Below are positions 10,573-21,356 of a stretch of 64,000 nt of DNA, one piece after another (position 1 is the stretch's first letter; each line of letters starts with the position of its first letter). Under the pieces are notes generated by a model, which did not search any database, was not told the DNA's origin, and was given only the letters and a program-made list of their open reading frames with translations. Position numbers and translations under genes: made by a program. The stretch lies in contig JASPKZ010010238.1 in the NCBI GenBank assembly GCA_030220185.1, forward strand, positions 1 to 64,000, written 5' to 3'. The stretch is from Diploptera punctata (Eukaryota; Arthropoda; Insecta; Blattodea; Blaberidae).

Positions 10573-10879
10573 CCCATTCGCCTCAAAAGACGAGGTAGAC
10601 TCGCCGGCAGTTAAATGACCTTCAACTCAGAAGACGAGATACACTCGCTTCTCTGCTGTTATATATTTTGCAATATGTTGTACATCCCTTGGCAGGGTAA
10701 TCTTTTGTTAACAGTTATGAATAGTAGAGGAATGTGTTTTGGCCTTCATCCTTATTGTGATCTCAAGTACCGTTATATTGTGTTTGTTTTTAATGTCTGA
10801 AAACAGACGATATAATTTACGGTAACATAAATCCGGTTTCTGGAAAATGCTCTGAGTATTTAAACCTGAAGCGAATGGG
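10573..10879. mobile_element. piggyBac-type MITE
   Basis: Termini CCCATTCGCCTCA and TGAAGCGAATGGG are inverted repeats with one mismatch. They are immediately flanked on both sides by TTAA (10569-10572 and 10880-10883). TTAA duplication with CCC/GGG ends is the hallmark of piggyBac-superfamily elements. There is no transposase, and the 61-codon ORF inside has no known domain. It split the RTE-A 5' UTR after that element had inserted. Confidence 0.88.
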
Positions 10880-11146
10880 TTAACCAACCTGGCCACTCAG
10901 GGCTCCCCCAGAGTGCCCATATTGATGCCGAGCTTAGTTTCCTCCCTCCATGGTATCTTTACCTTGTCGTGGTGGAGTGGCTTGCGTGCTTAAATGATCC
11001 TGAGAGCTATGCCGGCGGTAGCATTGCTGCCGATAGGGTTACCCATGCCGGACTGGTCGAAGGTGATAAGCCAGACGAAAAAAGTACCTTGGGCGAAAGA
11101 GTGACGATCTTTCACCGTAAAAATACAACCGTCAAGAAATGCGGAC

Positions 11147-12295
11147 ATGGGTTCATCTGGGGTAAAATTTTCCGGAGGTCAAATAGTCCCCCATTCGGTT
11201 CTCCGGGCGGGGACTACTTCAGGGAACCCATGCCAAAGGCTCAGTAGTATCCTGCTGGAGTTCGGAATTCCTAAAAAGTTAGTTAGACTTATACGAATGT
11301 GTCTAAATGGCTCAAATAGTAGGGTGCGTGTAGGCAAACAGTTTTCAGACACTTTTGAAATCCAGAATGGGTTGAAGCAAGGAGATGCACTATCTCCTCT
11401 ACTATTTAATTTTGTACTAGAGCATGCCATTAAATCTTTAGAGAATGAGGAAGGCTTACAACTCAATGGTATTAATAAGCTGTTAGTTTATGCTGATGAT
11501 GTAGTACTACTGGCCGATAGCGAGGAGATACTAAAGGCCAACACGCACACACTATTGAGTAACACTAAGAAATTAGGACTGGAAGTAAATATCAGTAGAA
11601 CTAAATATATGGTCACACGTAGAAATTCAGTATATAATGGAAATGGACAGCTAATGACAAATGAGGGAAATTTTGAGGAAGTGGCTGAATTCAAATACCT
11701 AGGAACAATAATCACAAATAGGAATGAGATGCACAAAGAAATTAAACATAGGCTCAATTCTGGAAATGCATGCTATTATGCATTGCAGAGACTTTTGATG
11801 TCCCAACTCCTTTCAAAAAACGTTAAGCTGAAAATATATAAAACTGTTATTCTACCAGTTATATTATATGGGTACGAAGCATGGACTCTTACTTTAAGGG
11901 AAGAAGGGAGATTACGAGTTTTTGAGAATAAAGTTCTTAGGAACATTTTTGGACCAAAGAGAGATGAACAGACAGGTGAATGGAGAAGACTACATAACAA
12001 TGAACTACATGGTCTTTATAGGAAGCCAGATATAATAAGAACAGTTAAGTCTCGTAGACTGCGATGGGCAGGACATGTTGCACGTATGGGGAATGAAAGA
12101 CGTGCATGGAAACTTCTTGTAGGAAAGCCAGAAGGAAAACGCCCAGTTGTTAGACCAAGAATGAGGTGGGAGAACAACATTAACTATGATTTGAGGGAAG
12201 TAGATTATACAGGGAATGATTGGAAAGCATTAGCTCAGGATAGGGATGTATGGAGAGCTTATGTCCGCGCGGCCATGAACCTACGGGTTCGATAG
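11147..12295 (+). pseudogene. RTE-A fusion ORF created by internal deletion (382 codons)
   Basis: An uninterrupted frame in which about 34 residues of normally untranslated 5' sequence are fused to the RT from the region before GLKQGDALSP onward. YADD is present in LLVYADDVVLLADS, followed by the thumb and the C-terminal RRLRWAGHVARMGNERR and QDRDVWRAYVR. The RT fingers and first catalytic aspartate (VDFKKAYD in the full copy) are missing, so polymerase activity is not expected. One change in the C-terminal motif (RPVVRPRMRW in place of RPVGRPRMRW). Confidence 0.85.
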
Positions 12296-12585
12296 TGCCA
12301 GTGAGTAAGTAAGTAAGTATATCATTTTTCCCAATTGTAAGATATGTGACATCCTAAATATTTAAAACTCTGTACTTGTTCGATAATTTCATGGTTCAAA
12401 ACTATTTGCGATCGAACTGCATATTTTTCCCTAAAGGCCACTGTTTTAGTTTTCTTCGTTGAAATCTTGAGATTATATTCCTCCATGGATTTCTTGAGCA
12501 GTAGTGCATAAACTACATAATAAGAATGAAATTGGGTACATGATAGCAGATTTTAAGAAAATATAAAATAGGGTCTCTTCTTCTT

Positions 12586-13640
12586 CACTTCATGGGCTAG
12601 GCAAATTGCCTATTCCGCCTCACAGTTGTTCTGTCCATCTTTTCACTGGCCTTCCTACATTCCTTGAACCTCTTGGCTTGTAGTTGAATGCTGCTCTTGG
12701 TAATCTTGTTACATTCATTCTTTCCACATGTGTAAACCATTTCTCTCTATATTCTCTGATTTTCTCATCCAATGGATATATATTTAACTCTGTTCTTATA
12801 TCTTCATCCCTTATCCGATCCAATCTTGCGCAGCCTTTTGTTCTTCTAAGGAAGTTCATTTCTGCGCTTTGTATTCTACTTTGCAATTTTTTGGTCATTA
12901 CTCAAGTTTCGCTCCCATAAAGTAATGCAGGAACTGCCAATGTTTTATAAAACTTCAATCTAGTATCTCTTCTTGTTTTATTCTTTAATGTTTTATGTAT
13001 ACTTCCGCATATAATTTAAAATTTCGACAGTTTCATATGTATGTCTCTTTCAGCTTTTGTGTTTATAGTAAAATTACAACCCAAATAATTAAAATTTGTT
13101 ACTTGTTCCAGAGGTTTGTTGTCTATTACGATTTTTGATCTTATATGATCGTTTCGTCAAAATGCCATTTTTTTCGTTTGTTCTTTTGATATTTTGAAAT
13201 TATATTCTTGGCGTAACTGATTTAATTGATGTAAAGAATACTGCAAATTATTTTCATTTTCTTGAATAATAACCACATCGTCAGGATACATGAAAACGTT
13301 TAATATTTTAAAACGGCCCATTCTTATACCTATATTAACAATACTTTTCCAATTTTGGATGATGTCATTAATATATAGATTAAAAAGAGTAGGTGATAAA
13401 CTACACCCTTGTCTTACACCTCTATTTATTAAAATAGCTTCGGTCTTTGATGTGCCTATATTTATTATAATTTGAGACAATACATACAAACGTTTTATCA
13501 CATAAATTAATTTTGCGGGGTAGCCATGTATTTCCATTATTTTCCATAACTTATCTCTATCAACACGACCAAATGCCTTCTCAAAATCAATAAAAGCAAC
13601 ATGCGTCTGTAGGTTGTTCTCTTATTTTTTCAAATATTTG
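12586..13640 (-). pseudogene. RT family G, partial
   Basis: Antisense 13537-13157 gives MEIHGYPAKLIYVIKRLY, GVRQGCSLSPTLFNLYINDII and YPDDVVI, where a YADD-type box carries A-to-P. 12898-12620 gives RIQSAEMNFLRRTKGCARLDR and GSRNVGRPVKRWTEQL. Frame breaks separate them. Bases near 13560-13600 encode a degraded FIDFEKAF motif. The 3' end is a TTC-rich tract (GAA on the minus strand). Confidence 0.85.
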
Positions 13641-13670
13641 CTGTAATATGAATAAAAAATGGGTAAAATG

Positions 13671-14428
13671 GACTATTTAACTCATGCCCAAAATGGGAGC
13701 CAATGACCAATCACGTTTCAATGATTTCTGTTTTACAACCAATCAGAGCCGTGTTTCACGAAATATTTATCAGTGCTATAATTACCATATTAAAGAAAGC
13801 TCCTCCTTTTCAATATTCTGAACAATTCTGACCATTATTTTGCAGTGACTGATCCTGTAAGAAATACGGCTACCAAATTGTATATATAGTGCATGAATGT
13901 CAAGACATGCCGCATGCGGGAGTTAATATAAAAACATTTGTAGCAATTGATTATACCACCACAAAAAAAAGAAACTACTGTTTGCACTTTCTTAAATGTA
14001 TTTTTTACCAGGTAACAATCCAGAAAAATATAATTGTCATATTTACATCAAACGACATCAGAAATGAATTAATATACAGTTTGATGTGTTTGATTTTTTC
14101 TCCACTAGAGAGCATTCTTACAATATTGCGATCCTTTGGCAATAAATAGTATGATCTGGTTGCAGTGATAAACAAAAGAAGCAGATGAAGCGTACCTATC
14201 GTTTCTCATTTGTTTTCAAACATCGCCGTTTACATTAAATATATAAATATTTTAAAATGACTATATTTAAACAATGATTTGTGAGTAAACAGCTTAATTT
14301 TACTCGTTAAATAGTCCTAACAAATGCCACTCTTGATTTCCAAATTCTCTAGATAAATTCACTCCTCACTTCGTGAGTCGTGAATTTATCGATAATTTGG
14401 AAATCACTCGTGGCATTACTTATGATAA
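13671..14428 (+). mobile_element. Helentron-like element, copy 2 (complete)
   Basis: Runs from GACTATTTAAC to ATTACTTATGA. The subterminal gttaaatagtc (14306-14316) is followed by a long stem-loop at about 14323-14418 whose arms pair over about 45 bp with three fixed mismatch patches. No ORF. One of the best copies for deriving the family consensus. Confidence 0.75.
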
Positions 14429-15105
14429 TTATGTAATCATTGCGTATCATTTATATTTACGATCCTAAATCCTAATTAAGTTTACTACTTTCAGTTATTC
14501 CGACAGTGAAGTTACCTATAGTGTTCTAAAGTGCAGAAGGCATTAAACTATGCCGCTATGCGATGACACTGAAAACTGGCAGCATATTATAGCATTCTAT
14601 AGAGAGACAGGACAACTTAAATTACAGTTGCTGCCGGAGAGATTTCTCAGGTCGGATCGCGGGAGAGTGGCGTGTTGGGATTTTTTTAGGACGGATCGAG
14701 AGTGAATCAAAAACATGCAAATTTTTGGGTACAGTAAGGAAATTGAGATATAACAAAATTGTGGATTAAGGATATATGTATTAACAATAAGAAGAATCTC
14801 AATATGGTCTTTGTTTTCGATCTTTAATTATATTATATAATAAGTAGGTCTGATAAGTTGAATAGTCTGATAGTGCATTTGATGCCTGCAGTGACGGGGG
14901 GAGGGGGGTACGAGCGTGCGCGTGTGTATATGTGTTGAGGGTGTGTGGGTGTATGTGTGTGTTTTTTTCTAATTTGTTTTCTAGCAATTTTTTTTTTAAT
15001 ATTAATGTACAGAATGAGACATTTTTTTATTTATTTATACCCACGGTCTTTTCATGGATGAGTGTAGATATGTATTGTTGTGATGTAGTGTAGACATAGA
15101 TTTTA

Positions 15106-15142
<37 letters not shown>

Positions 15143-15716
15143 CCTATTATTGTTTTTGATACAGGTGAATTTGTTTATATTATATTAGTTTTATTTTTTT
15201 ATTCATGGAAAAATAATGCACGTACGGCCAAGCAGGCCCGTGCGCAATGTAAATGCATATGTATTTTCTTTCTGAAAAAAGGCAATAAATTCCATTATCT
15301 ATATCTAAACTGTATGTTAAGAGTGACAAAGGAGAAGCAGCGTAGCGTGGTTCTTGAGTGTGGTGGGCAATACATCGTCACTTCATACCGGCGCGGCGCG
15401 GTGCGGCGAGTGGAACGGGCAGTGATTTAGCCAACTACATCCAACCACCTGGAAGATAATGATATTGACAATAATGAACTGGCTGTGATGACGCAACAAA
15501 CACATGCGGTGTTAACAGCAATATAGAGGTTACAATTCAGCGCCCATTTTCATGCTTCATTTGCTTTCTTCGCTAAATTAATCAAACATAATACAAATTA
15601 TTTTTCAAATTAATTGATTAATTTAATTAATTATATACATATTTTAAATTAGTAAATACATTATAACCTACTTTGTTTTATGTTACAATTTCCTAATGTA
15701 TTTAATTACCTTCTTT
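14429..15716. other. Unassigned stretch with simple repeats
   Basis: Holds a GT-rich tract (about 14895-14965), a (TA)n tract at 15109-15140 and a short GC-rich patch at 15385-15420. No gene or known repeat family recognised. Confidence 0.5.
15109..15140. repeat. (TA)n microsatellite
   Basis: About 16 uninterrupted TA units. Confidence 0.95.
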
Positions 15717-15726
15717 AGTTTGGTAT

Positions 15727-16369
15727 TAAAGAACTCAAACTAACTCACTGGCAATTTCGAACCCGTAGATTCATGGCCGCGCGGACATAAGCTCTCCATA
15801 CATTCCTATCCTGAGCTAATGTTTTCCAATCATTCCCTGTATAATCTACTTCCCTTATCATAGTTAATGTTATTATCCCACCTCATTCTGGGCCTACAAA
15901 CTGGGCGTTTTCCCTCTGGTTTTCCTACAAGAAGCTTCCATGCACGTCTTCCATTCCCCAATCGTGCCACATGTCCTACCCATCGCCGTTATGAGACTTA
16001 ACTGTTGTTATTATATCTGGCTTTCTATAAAGATCATGTAGTTAACTGTTAAGTAGTCTTCTCCATTCACCTGTCTGTTCATCTCTCTTTGGTCCAAAAA
16101 TTTTCCTAAGAACTTTATTCTCAAATAGTTGTAATTCCTTTCCTCCCTTAAAGTAAGAGTCCATGTTTTGCATATATTGTAACTGGTAGAATAATAGTTT
16201 TATATATTTTCAGTTTACGTTTTTTGAAAGCAGTTGGGACGTGAAGAGTCTCTGCAATGCATAATAGCACGCATTTCCAGAATTGAGCCTATGTTTAATT
16301 TCTTTGTGCATCTCATTCCTATTTGTGATTATTGTTCCTAGGTATTTGAATTCAGCCACTTCCTCAAAC
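15727..16369 (-). mobile_element. RTE-A, 5'-truncated, decayed
   Basis: The reverse strand holds the RT thumb and C-terminus with many frame breaks. It is bounded by agtttggtat (15717-15726 and 16370-16379), a 10-bp TSD. Confidence 0.85.
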
Positions 16370-16501
16370 AGTTTGGTATCAATCTGTTACACAATGTTTT
16401 ATTTATATCATTCTCTTTGTAATATTACTTTGTGTGTTAGAGTGCATTTTATATTTCGAAACATTCTCCTAAATTTGTTTTGTTTCATATTATTTCCTAA
16501 T

Positions 16502-16699
16502 TATCTAGCTCACTGGCTCTATCGAACCCGTAGGTCCATGGTCTCCCGGACATAAGCTCTCCATACATCCCTGTCCTGAGCTAATGTTTTCCAATCATCC
16601 CCTGTATAGTATACTTCCCTCAAATCATTAATGTAATTCTTCCACTTCATTGTTGGTCTACCAACTGGGCGTTTTACCTCTGGTTTTCCTACAAGAAGC
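16502..16699 (-). mobile_element. RTE-A, short 3' end insertion
   Basis: Only the last 200 bp or so of the family (KLLVGKPEVKRPVGRPTMKW antisense). A 9-bp TSD tttcctaat (16493-16501, 16700-16708) is possible. The host sequence to its right, 16701-16738, is similar to 15690-15726, so the two insertions sit in related local sequence. Confidence 0.75.
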
Positions 16700-16739
16700 T
16701 TTCCTAATGTCTTCAATTACCTTCTTCAGTCTGGTATTA

Positions 16740-17240
16740 TTATATTATGTACTATTTTATTTCATTTTTCATTTAATTTAATAATATTTAATGTATTTCA
16801 GAATTATTTATGATTTATTTTTTTAACTTTACCTTTATCTTTAGTATGATTTACCTCTTGTTTAGCTGAAACCAACCGAACTCCCTTTGATTTTTATTAT
16901 TTTTATATATTTTTTAGTGACAGAATTTATTTTTTATCTTGAAACTGGCCCCTAAATATATCGGTATAAATTTTGTTTTCCACGCTGTTTGATTAAAACT
17001 TAGTAATGTAGATTATATATTCTGTTTGTAATATTTCTCTAACTAAACTGCACCCGAGCACGAGCATACTGTCAATACTGTATATAACATTTATTTGTGA
17101 ATACAATCTATTCTCATTCTTATTGCAACGAACTACTATTCATATATTTGTTTCAATATTTGGACGGAAAGTCGACGAGGGCAGAGTCAGTATCTGGGAA
17201 AATCAGCAAACAATGGCGTAATTGTGATAAATTACACGCT
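16740..17240. other. Unassigned AT-rich stretch
   Basis: No ORF or repeat family recognised. Confidence 0.4.
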
Positions 17241-17252
17241 ATAAATTTCTAA

Positions 17253-17686
17253 GGGTAACAGAGTGGAACCCTTGATAGAGGTCCACTCCAGGGAGTAGGC
17301 GCCTCTGCCCTTTTGTGAGCTCCAGGTCCCACTCGCCCAGTGGGCAGTACCTGGGTAGGGCCCCGTGCACAGGGTTACGTGGGGAGAAGAGAAGTCCCCA
17401 AAGCCGTAGTGAAGGCAACTTCTCTAGGAGACGAACACTCCGAAATTGCAGTTCCCTGCCCTCCAGGAAGAGGGGTTTGGCTAGAGGCTGGTAACCTCTA
17501 CTAGTAAAAAATAACTTAGTCATAAACTTCAGCAGAAGAAAAGCCGGATTGATAAAGATCCAAAACAAATAACAAAATACAAACCTAAAGGCACCCGAGA
17601 TTTGGGCAGACCTAGAAAGAGATGGGCTGAAGTCGGAACGGGTCAACAGACCTAATCCATGAATGCAGATGATGATGATGATGATG
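17253..17686 (+). mobile_element. Internally deleted non-LTR derivative (RT-J 3' end fused to a 5' leader)
   Basis: A 434-bp unit bounded by ataaatttctaa (17241-17252, 17687-17698), a 12-bp TSD. The last 130 bp or so match the 3' end of RT-J (43235-43370), including the (GATGAT)n tail. The first 300 bp, GC-richer, match no coding part and are probably the family's 5' UTR. The join lies near 17552 in a stretch similar to both sides. It resembles a non-autonomous deletion derivative mobilised by the parent RT. Confidence 0.75.
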
Positions 17687-17910
17687 ATAAATTTCTAAAC
17701 ATTTGAATTAGATAAATCAATGTAAATAAAACTGATCTTAGTAAAAATCAAAAATGACTTATTGAATTTGTTAGAGACAAGGCAATATGTTCCAGATCCT
17801 GGATATCTGTCTTTCAAGATGGCTGACGTGCAAATCTGTTCTGGCGTTTGTTCGTTTCCAAAACAAGTACCAGAAACGAACTCAAGCTTCTGAAAAACTG
17901 CATTATGAGC

Positions 17911-18540
17911 ACTATTTAACTCATGCCCCAAATGGGAGTCAATGACCAATCACATTTCAATGATTTTTTATTTACAACCAATCACAGTCGTGTTTCGCCT
18001 AGAATTTACCAACCAAAGTTTATCATAATAAAGAAAGCACCTCTTTAACATTCTGATTAGGTCATAGCATTATTTTGCAGTGACAAACCCCGTAAGAAAT
18101 AAGGCTACCAGATTTTATATATAGTGCATGCATGTCAACACATGCGGGAGTTAATATAAAAACATTTGTAGGAATTGATTATACCACAAAAAAAAACCAC
18201 TGTTTGCACTTTCTTAAATGTATTTTTTCCCAGGTAATAACATTCCAGAAAAATATAATTGTCATAGGACATCAGAAATGAATTAATATACAGTTTGATG
18301 TGTTTCATTTTTTCTCCACTAGAGTGCATTCTTACAATATTGCGTTCCTTGGGCAATAAATAATATGATCTGGTTACAGTGATGAACAAAAGAAACAGAT
18401 GAAGTGTACCAATCGTTTCTCATTTGTTTTCAAACATCGCCGTTTAAATTAAATATACAAATATTTTAAAATAACTATAGTTAAATAATGATTTGTGAGT
18501 AAACAGCTTAATTTTATTCGTTAAATAGTCCTAATAAATG
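17911..18540 (+). mobile_element. Helentron-like element, copy 3 (3' hairpin missing)
   Basis: Matches copies 1 and 2 from CTATTTAAC to the subterminal gttaaatagtc, then stops within the next 11 bp where the stem-loop should begin. Useful as a natural 3' deletion. Confidence 0.7.
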
Positions 18541-18837
18541 CTCTTGTCTGGTTCAAGTTTAAGAGAAATATTACTCTAGAAATGTCGTTAAACTTATTCA
18601 AATGACGTGACATTTCCTATTCGACAACAGTAGAATAATCGTTCCCGTGAGTGAGACAATCGCTTACTTCTGGCTGTGATGTTGGAGGACAGACTACACA
18701 TACGAGAGTTTGCTGGAGGGTAGGCTACTAAAGAAGAACTCAAAATCCGGAAGGGAAGTCTGTTTGAACTTCTACGATACTCTCAATATTTTTTTTATTT
18801 CTACGGAGCACATTGCACTGATAGAGGGGACAAAATA
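18541..18837. other. Unassigned stretch
   Basis: Nothing recognised. Confidence 0.4.
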
Positions 18838-19345
18838 TTGTTGTAAACTCTAGCTCTGCTTCTGCATTTACTAACATTATTTAATATTTTTAATTTTTTC
18901 AAACCATTTTTATAACATTATTAGACAATTTTGAAGTATTTATTTAAATATGCAAATCACAATATTATGACACTGTTAGACAATATTGTGATAACTGCTA
19001 TTTTCTCCACAGAGTTTATTACTTAGTCTATGATTTTTCTGTCACTGTTTTGGGTTATCGCTGGTTGGAACAGCGTTAGGGAGTGATATGTAGTGTACAC
19101 CCATTTTTAATAAACGTTTGGTAATTTTAATATTATTAAAATATCTTTTTAACATAGATTTGGGGATTTATTGCAAATATTGGTAATTTAAATTTCATAG
19201 CGACGGATAGTACTTGAGGATGATAATCGATATGTGGTTCGATTGTGGGTTATCGCTGGCTCTATAAACTCTGGCGCAAGCGCACTGTTGTTCTATAGGA
19301 CTTAGAAAATATTTCACGGTAGTTTTAGTTCAGTTTTTCTAAAAT
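18838..19345. repeat. Unclassified interspersed repeat X, copy 1
   Basis: About 500 bp aligning throughout with 22028-23160 once the RTE-A insertion there is removed. It contains a small inverted pair (tcacaatatt/aatattgtga). No ORF. Here the sequence gggttatcgctgg is uninterrupted and acts as the pre-integration site for the other copy. Confidence 0.8.
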
Positions 19346-20009
19346 TATTTTAAATAATTAAAAATATTTTAAAATATTACTAAATACAGAAGAAGAGTTA
19401 TAATTCATAACAATAAACTGAAAAATCAAGGGTAGATGATCGTCTACCTCAGCGATTAACACATGTGGATGTGAGGCCAGCAGCCTGATGGTAAGCCAAG
19501 GACCTTCTAGGCCTGTCGCTCTTGGATTTTTTATGACATTAATTTATATCGTAATTTGTTTACTTGGATCCTTCCCATTAATTGTTGCTTTTACACGAAA
19601 ACAAGCGTCATGAAGAAGTAATGACTGATGTAGTCTTGTGTAAACATACTATTATCTTAGTTGTCGGGAACTGCCCGAAAAAAATGAAACATTAAAACAC
19701 TTGTTTTAAATAGATTGCGAGCAGGACGGTGTGATTGTGCATTAATAAACTCCATTTGTTTCCCCTCTTGGCACGCACAAGACGACACTGAAGATTAGAC
19801 ACGTATTACTTTTCCACTCTTCAGATAATTCCCTTTTATCGATCACAAGTTTGTTTACACTGCACCTTCCACACTTTCAGTGCTTCCTTCACAATGTGAG
19901 TTGCTATAGAGAGAACTAATTAGTGAAAATGAAGTTTCTCGTTCTAATGATTTTGCAGAGATTTAATAGGGCCTATATTATTTATATTATTTCTAATTCT
20001 TCATTGTCT

Positions 20010-20016
<7 letters not shown>
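19346..20016. other. Mostly unassigned; contains a SINE1 tail
   Basis: Apart from the SINE1 fragment at 19431-19535, no recognisable feature. Confidence 0.4.
19431..19535 (+). mobile_element. SINE1 fragment, alternative 3' end
   Basis: Matches the last third of the SINE1 copy at 738-1082 (cagcgattaacacatgtgg ... aaggaccttctaggcctgtcgc). Confirms that this 3' ending is shared by more than one insertion. Confidence 0.75.

Positions 20017-20076
<60 letters not shown>
20017..20076. repeat. (AAT)n microsatellite
   Basis: About 20 units, directly abutting an RT fragment. Confidence 0.95.
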
Positions 20077-20077
<1 letters not shown>

Positions 20078-20661
20078 AGACGGCGGAGATGAGGTTCCTA
20101 AGACAAGTAAAAGGATGTACAAGATTTGATAGAATAAGAAATGATATAAGAGAAGGGGGCACGCCGTAGCGTAGTGTTAAAGGCACTGAAGCTACAAGAA
20201 GGAGGGGCGAGGGGCCGTTGGGAGTCAGGATTTTAAAACCTGACCCAAACACATATGGCCCTGGGTTCGACTCAGGCTCTAACGGACATGAGTACCAGAA
20301 GCGCTGTTCTGGTTTGTAAAGGCGGCCGTTCGTTCACGCAGGGCTGACAAACCGGCTGACATAAAGGGCCGCCCCGATTTGTCTAGAAAAAGTGGGAGAG
20401 CCTTAACACCCCTCCAACTACCCCAAGGGCCTCCGGGCATGTTGTGGGATCACTTTTTTTTTATATAAGAGAAGAATTGAAAGTACACCCTTTATTGGAT
20501 AAGGTCACGAATTACAGACAGAAATGGATTGATCATTTGGATGGAATGAGTAAGTTAGCAAGAAATTATCAAGCAAGAGGAAGACGTGATGTTGGAAGAC
20601 CTAGAAGATGTTGGGCTGATGCATTATGAAGTCGGAACGGGCAATTGCCTAATCCCTGGAG

Positions 20662-20665
<4 letters not shown>
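20077..20665 (+). pseudogene. Non-LTR RT C-terminal fragment split by SINE4
   Basis: Reads AEMRFLRQVKGCTRFDRIRN before the SINE. After it: ELKVHPLLDKVTNYRQKWIDHLDGM ... GRRDVGRPRRCWADAL, then a stop and a conserved tail (gtcggaacgg ... cctaatccctgg) like RT-J. Ends in (AAT)n. Confidence 0.82.
20156..20462 (+). mobile_element. SINE4, full copy
   Basis: The head GGCACGCCGTAGCGTAGTGTT is A-box-like, and GGGTTCGACTC (about 20265) is B-box-like but set further apart than in a tRNA because of extra sequence between them. Ends in T-rich sequence. The 12-bp TSD atataagagaag (20144-20155, 20463-20474) places it within an RT relic. Confidence 0.85.

Positions 20666-20667
<2 letters not shown>

Positions 20668-20700
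<33 letters not shown>
20668..20700. repeat. (AAT)n microsatellite
   Basis: Separates the RT fragment from the next RTE-A insertion. Confidence 0.95.
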
Positions 20701-20701
<1 letters not shown>

Positions 20702-21350
20702 TGCCAGATATAATAAGAACAGTTAAGTCTCGTAGACTGCGATGGGCAGGACATGTGACACGAATGGGAAATGAAATTTGTGCATGGAAGCTTCTTGTAA
20801 GAAAACCAGAGGGAAAACGTCCAGTTGGTAGACCAAGAATGAAGTGGGAGAATAACATTAACTATGATTTGAGGGAAGTAGATTATACAGGGGTCCCGCG
20901 CCGTAGCCGAGCGGTTAAGGTAGGAAGCCTTGGCGCAGAGCTACGGGACTTGCGCTGGTTCGAGTCTCCATGGAGGAAGAAATTTTCTCATGGTATTTCG
21001 GCCAGTATGGGACCGGTGCCCACCCAGCATCGTGAGGCAATTGGGTAGCTACAATAAGTAGCGTCTCCAGGTTGAGGAACCAGCTATAACGGCTGGGGGA
21101 CTCGACATGCTAACCACATGTCACCCCTACACTGGCTGTTGATCATCTACCTCTGTGATTGACACATGTGGATGTGAAGGGCCAGCAGCCGGCTGGTAAA
21201 AGGGCAACCGCTGAAAAGTGGAAAGACCCTCAATCGGAGATTATACAGGGGATGATTTGAAAACATTGGCTCAGGATAGGGATGTATGGATACCTTATGT
21301 CCGCACGGCCATTAACATATGGGTTCGATAGTGCCAGTGAGTGAGTTAGT
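20699..21350 (+). mobile_element. RTE-A 3' fragment interrupted by SINE1
   Basis: Begins at the PDIIRTVKSRRLRWAGHV motif and ends in agtgccagtgagtgag. Bases 20894-21237 are a SINE1 insertion with duplicated target. The RTE-A part is otherwise open (20701-20893) up to the SINE. Confidence 0.92.
20894..21237 (+). mobile_element. SINE1, full copy
   Basis: Head tcccgcgccgtagccgagcg with A box TAGCCGAGCGG and B box GGTTCGAGTCT (about 20958-20968), a class II (Leu/Ser-like) tRNA resemblance. The body carries catcgtgaggcaattgggta, and the end is gaccctcaatcgg. The exact 14-bp TSD agattatacagggg (20880-20893, 21238-21251) lies inside RTE-A. Confidence 0.95.
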
Positions 21351-21353
21351 TAA

Positions 21354-21356
<3 letters not shown>

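Larger units (their letters stand above)
10507..12316 (+). mobile_element. RTE-A with extended 5' UTR and large internal deletion
   Basis: Flanked by gtatataatttttccca (10490-10506) and gtatatcatttttccca (12317-12333), a 17-bp TSD with one mismatch. It retains about 155 bp of 5' UTR missing from the copy at 59467, including accttgtcgtggtgg. It then jumps at about 11251 from the 5' region (equivalent to 59732) into the RT palm (equivalent to about 61625). About 1.9 kb with the endonuclease and RT fingers is gone. A 307-bp MITE sits in the 5' UTR. Confidence 0.92.
10088..12530 (-). pseudogene. RT family F, interrupted by RTE-A
   Basis: Antisense: the part at 12530-12317 reads SMEEYNLKISTKKTKTVAF ... 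EQVQSFKYLGCHISYNWEK. It continues at 10506-10095 with MKKYKFQSMCGTIKRTL, PIVTYGSENWARN and RDVGRPRRRWEDEF. The two parts join smoothly once the RTE-A insertion 10507-12316 and one copy of its 17-bp TSD are removed. Only the RT thumb and C-terminus remain. Related to RT-J (42190). Confidence 0.85.

Noticed and set aside
10969..11247. 92-codon ORF in the RTE-A 5' region (also 59438-59770)
   Set aside because: The sequence is identical in both copies but lies upstream of the endonuclease, in what is usually 5' UTR of RTE-like elements. No known domain, so not called as a gene.
17239..17646. 135-codon antisense ORF
   Set aside because: It runs antisense through an internally deleted retroposon. 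Its composition and the TSD-bounded element explain it better than a gene.
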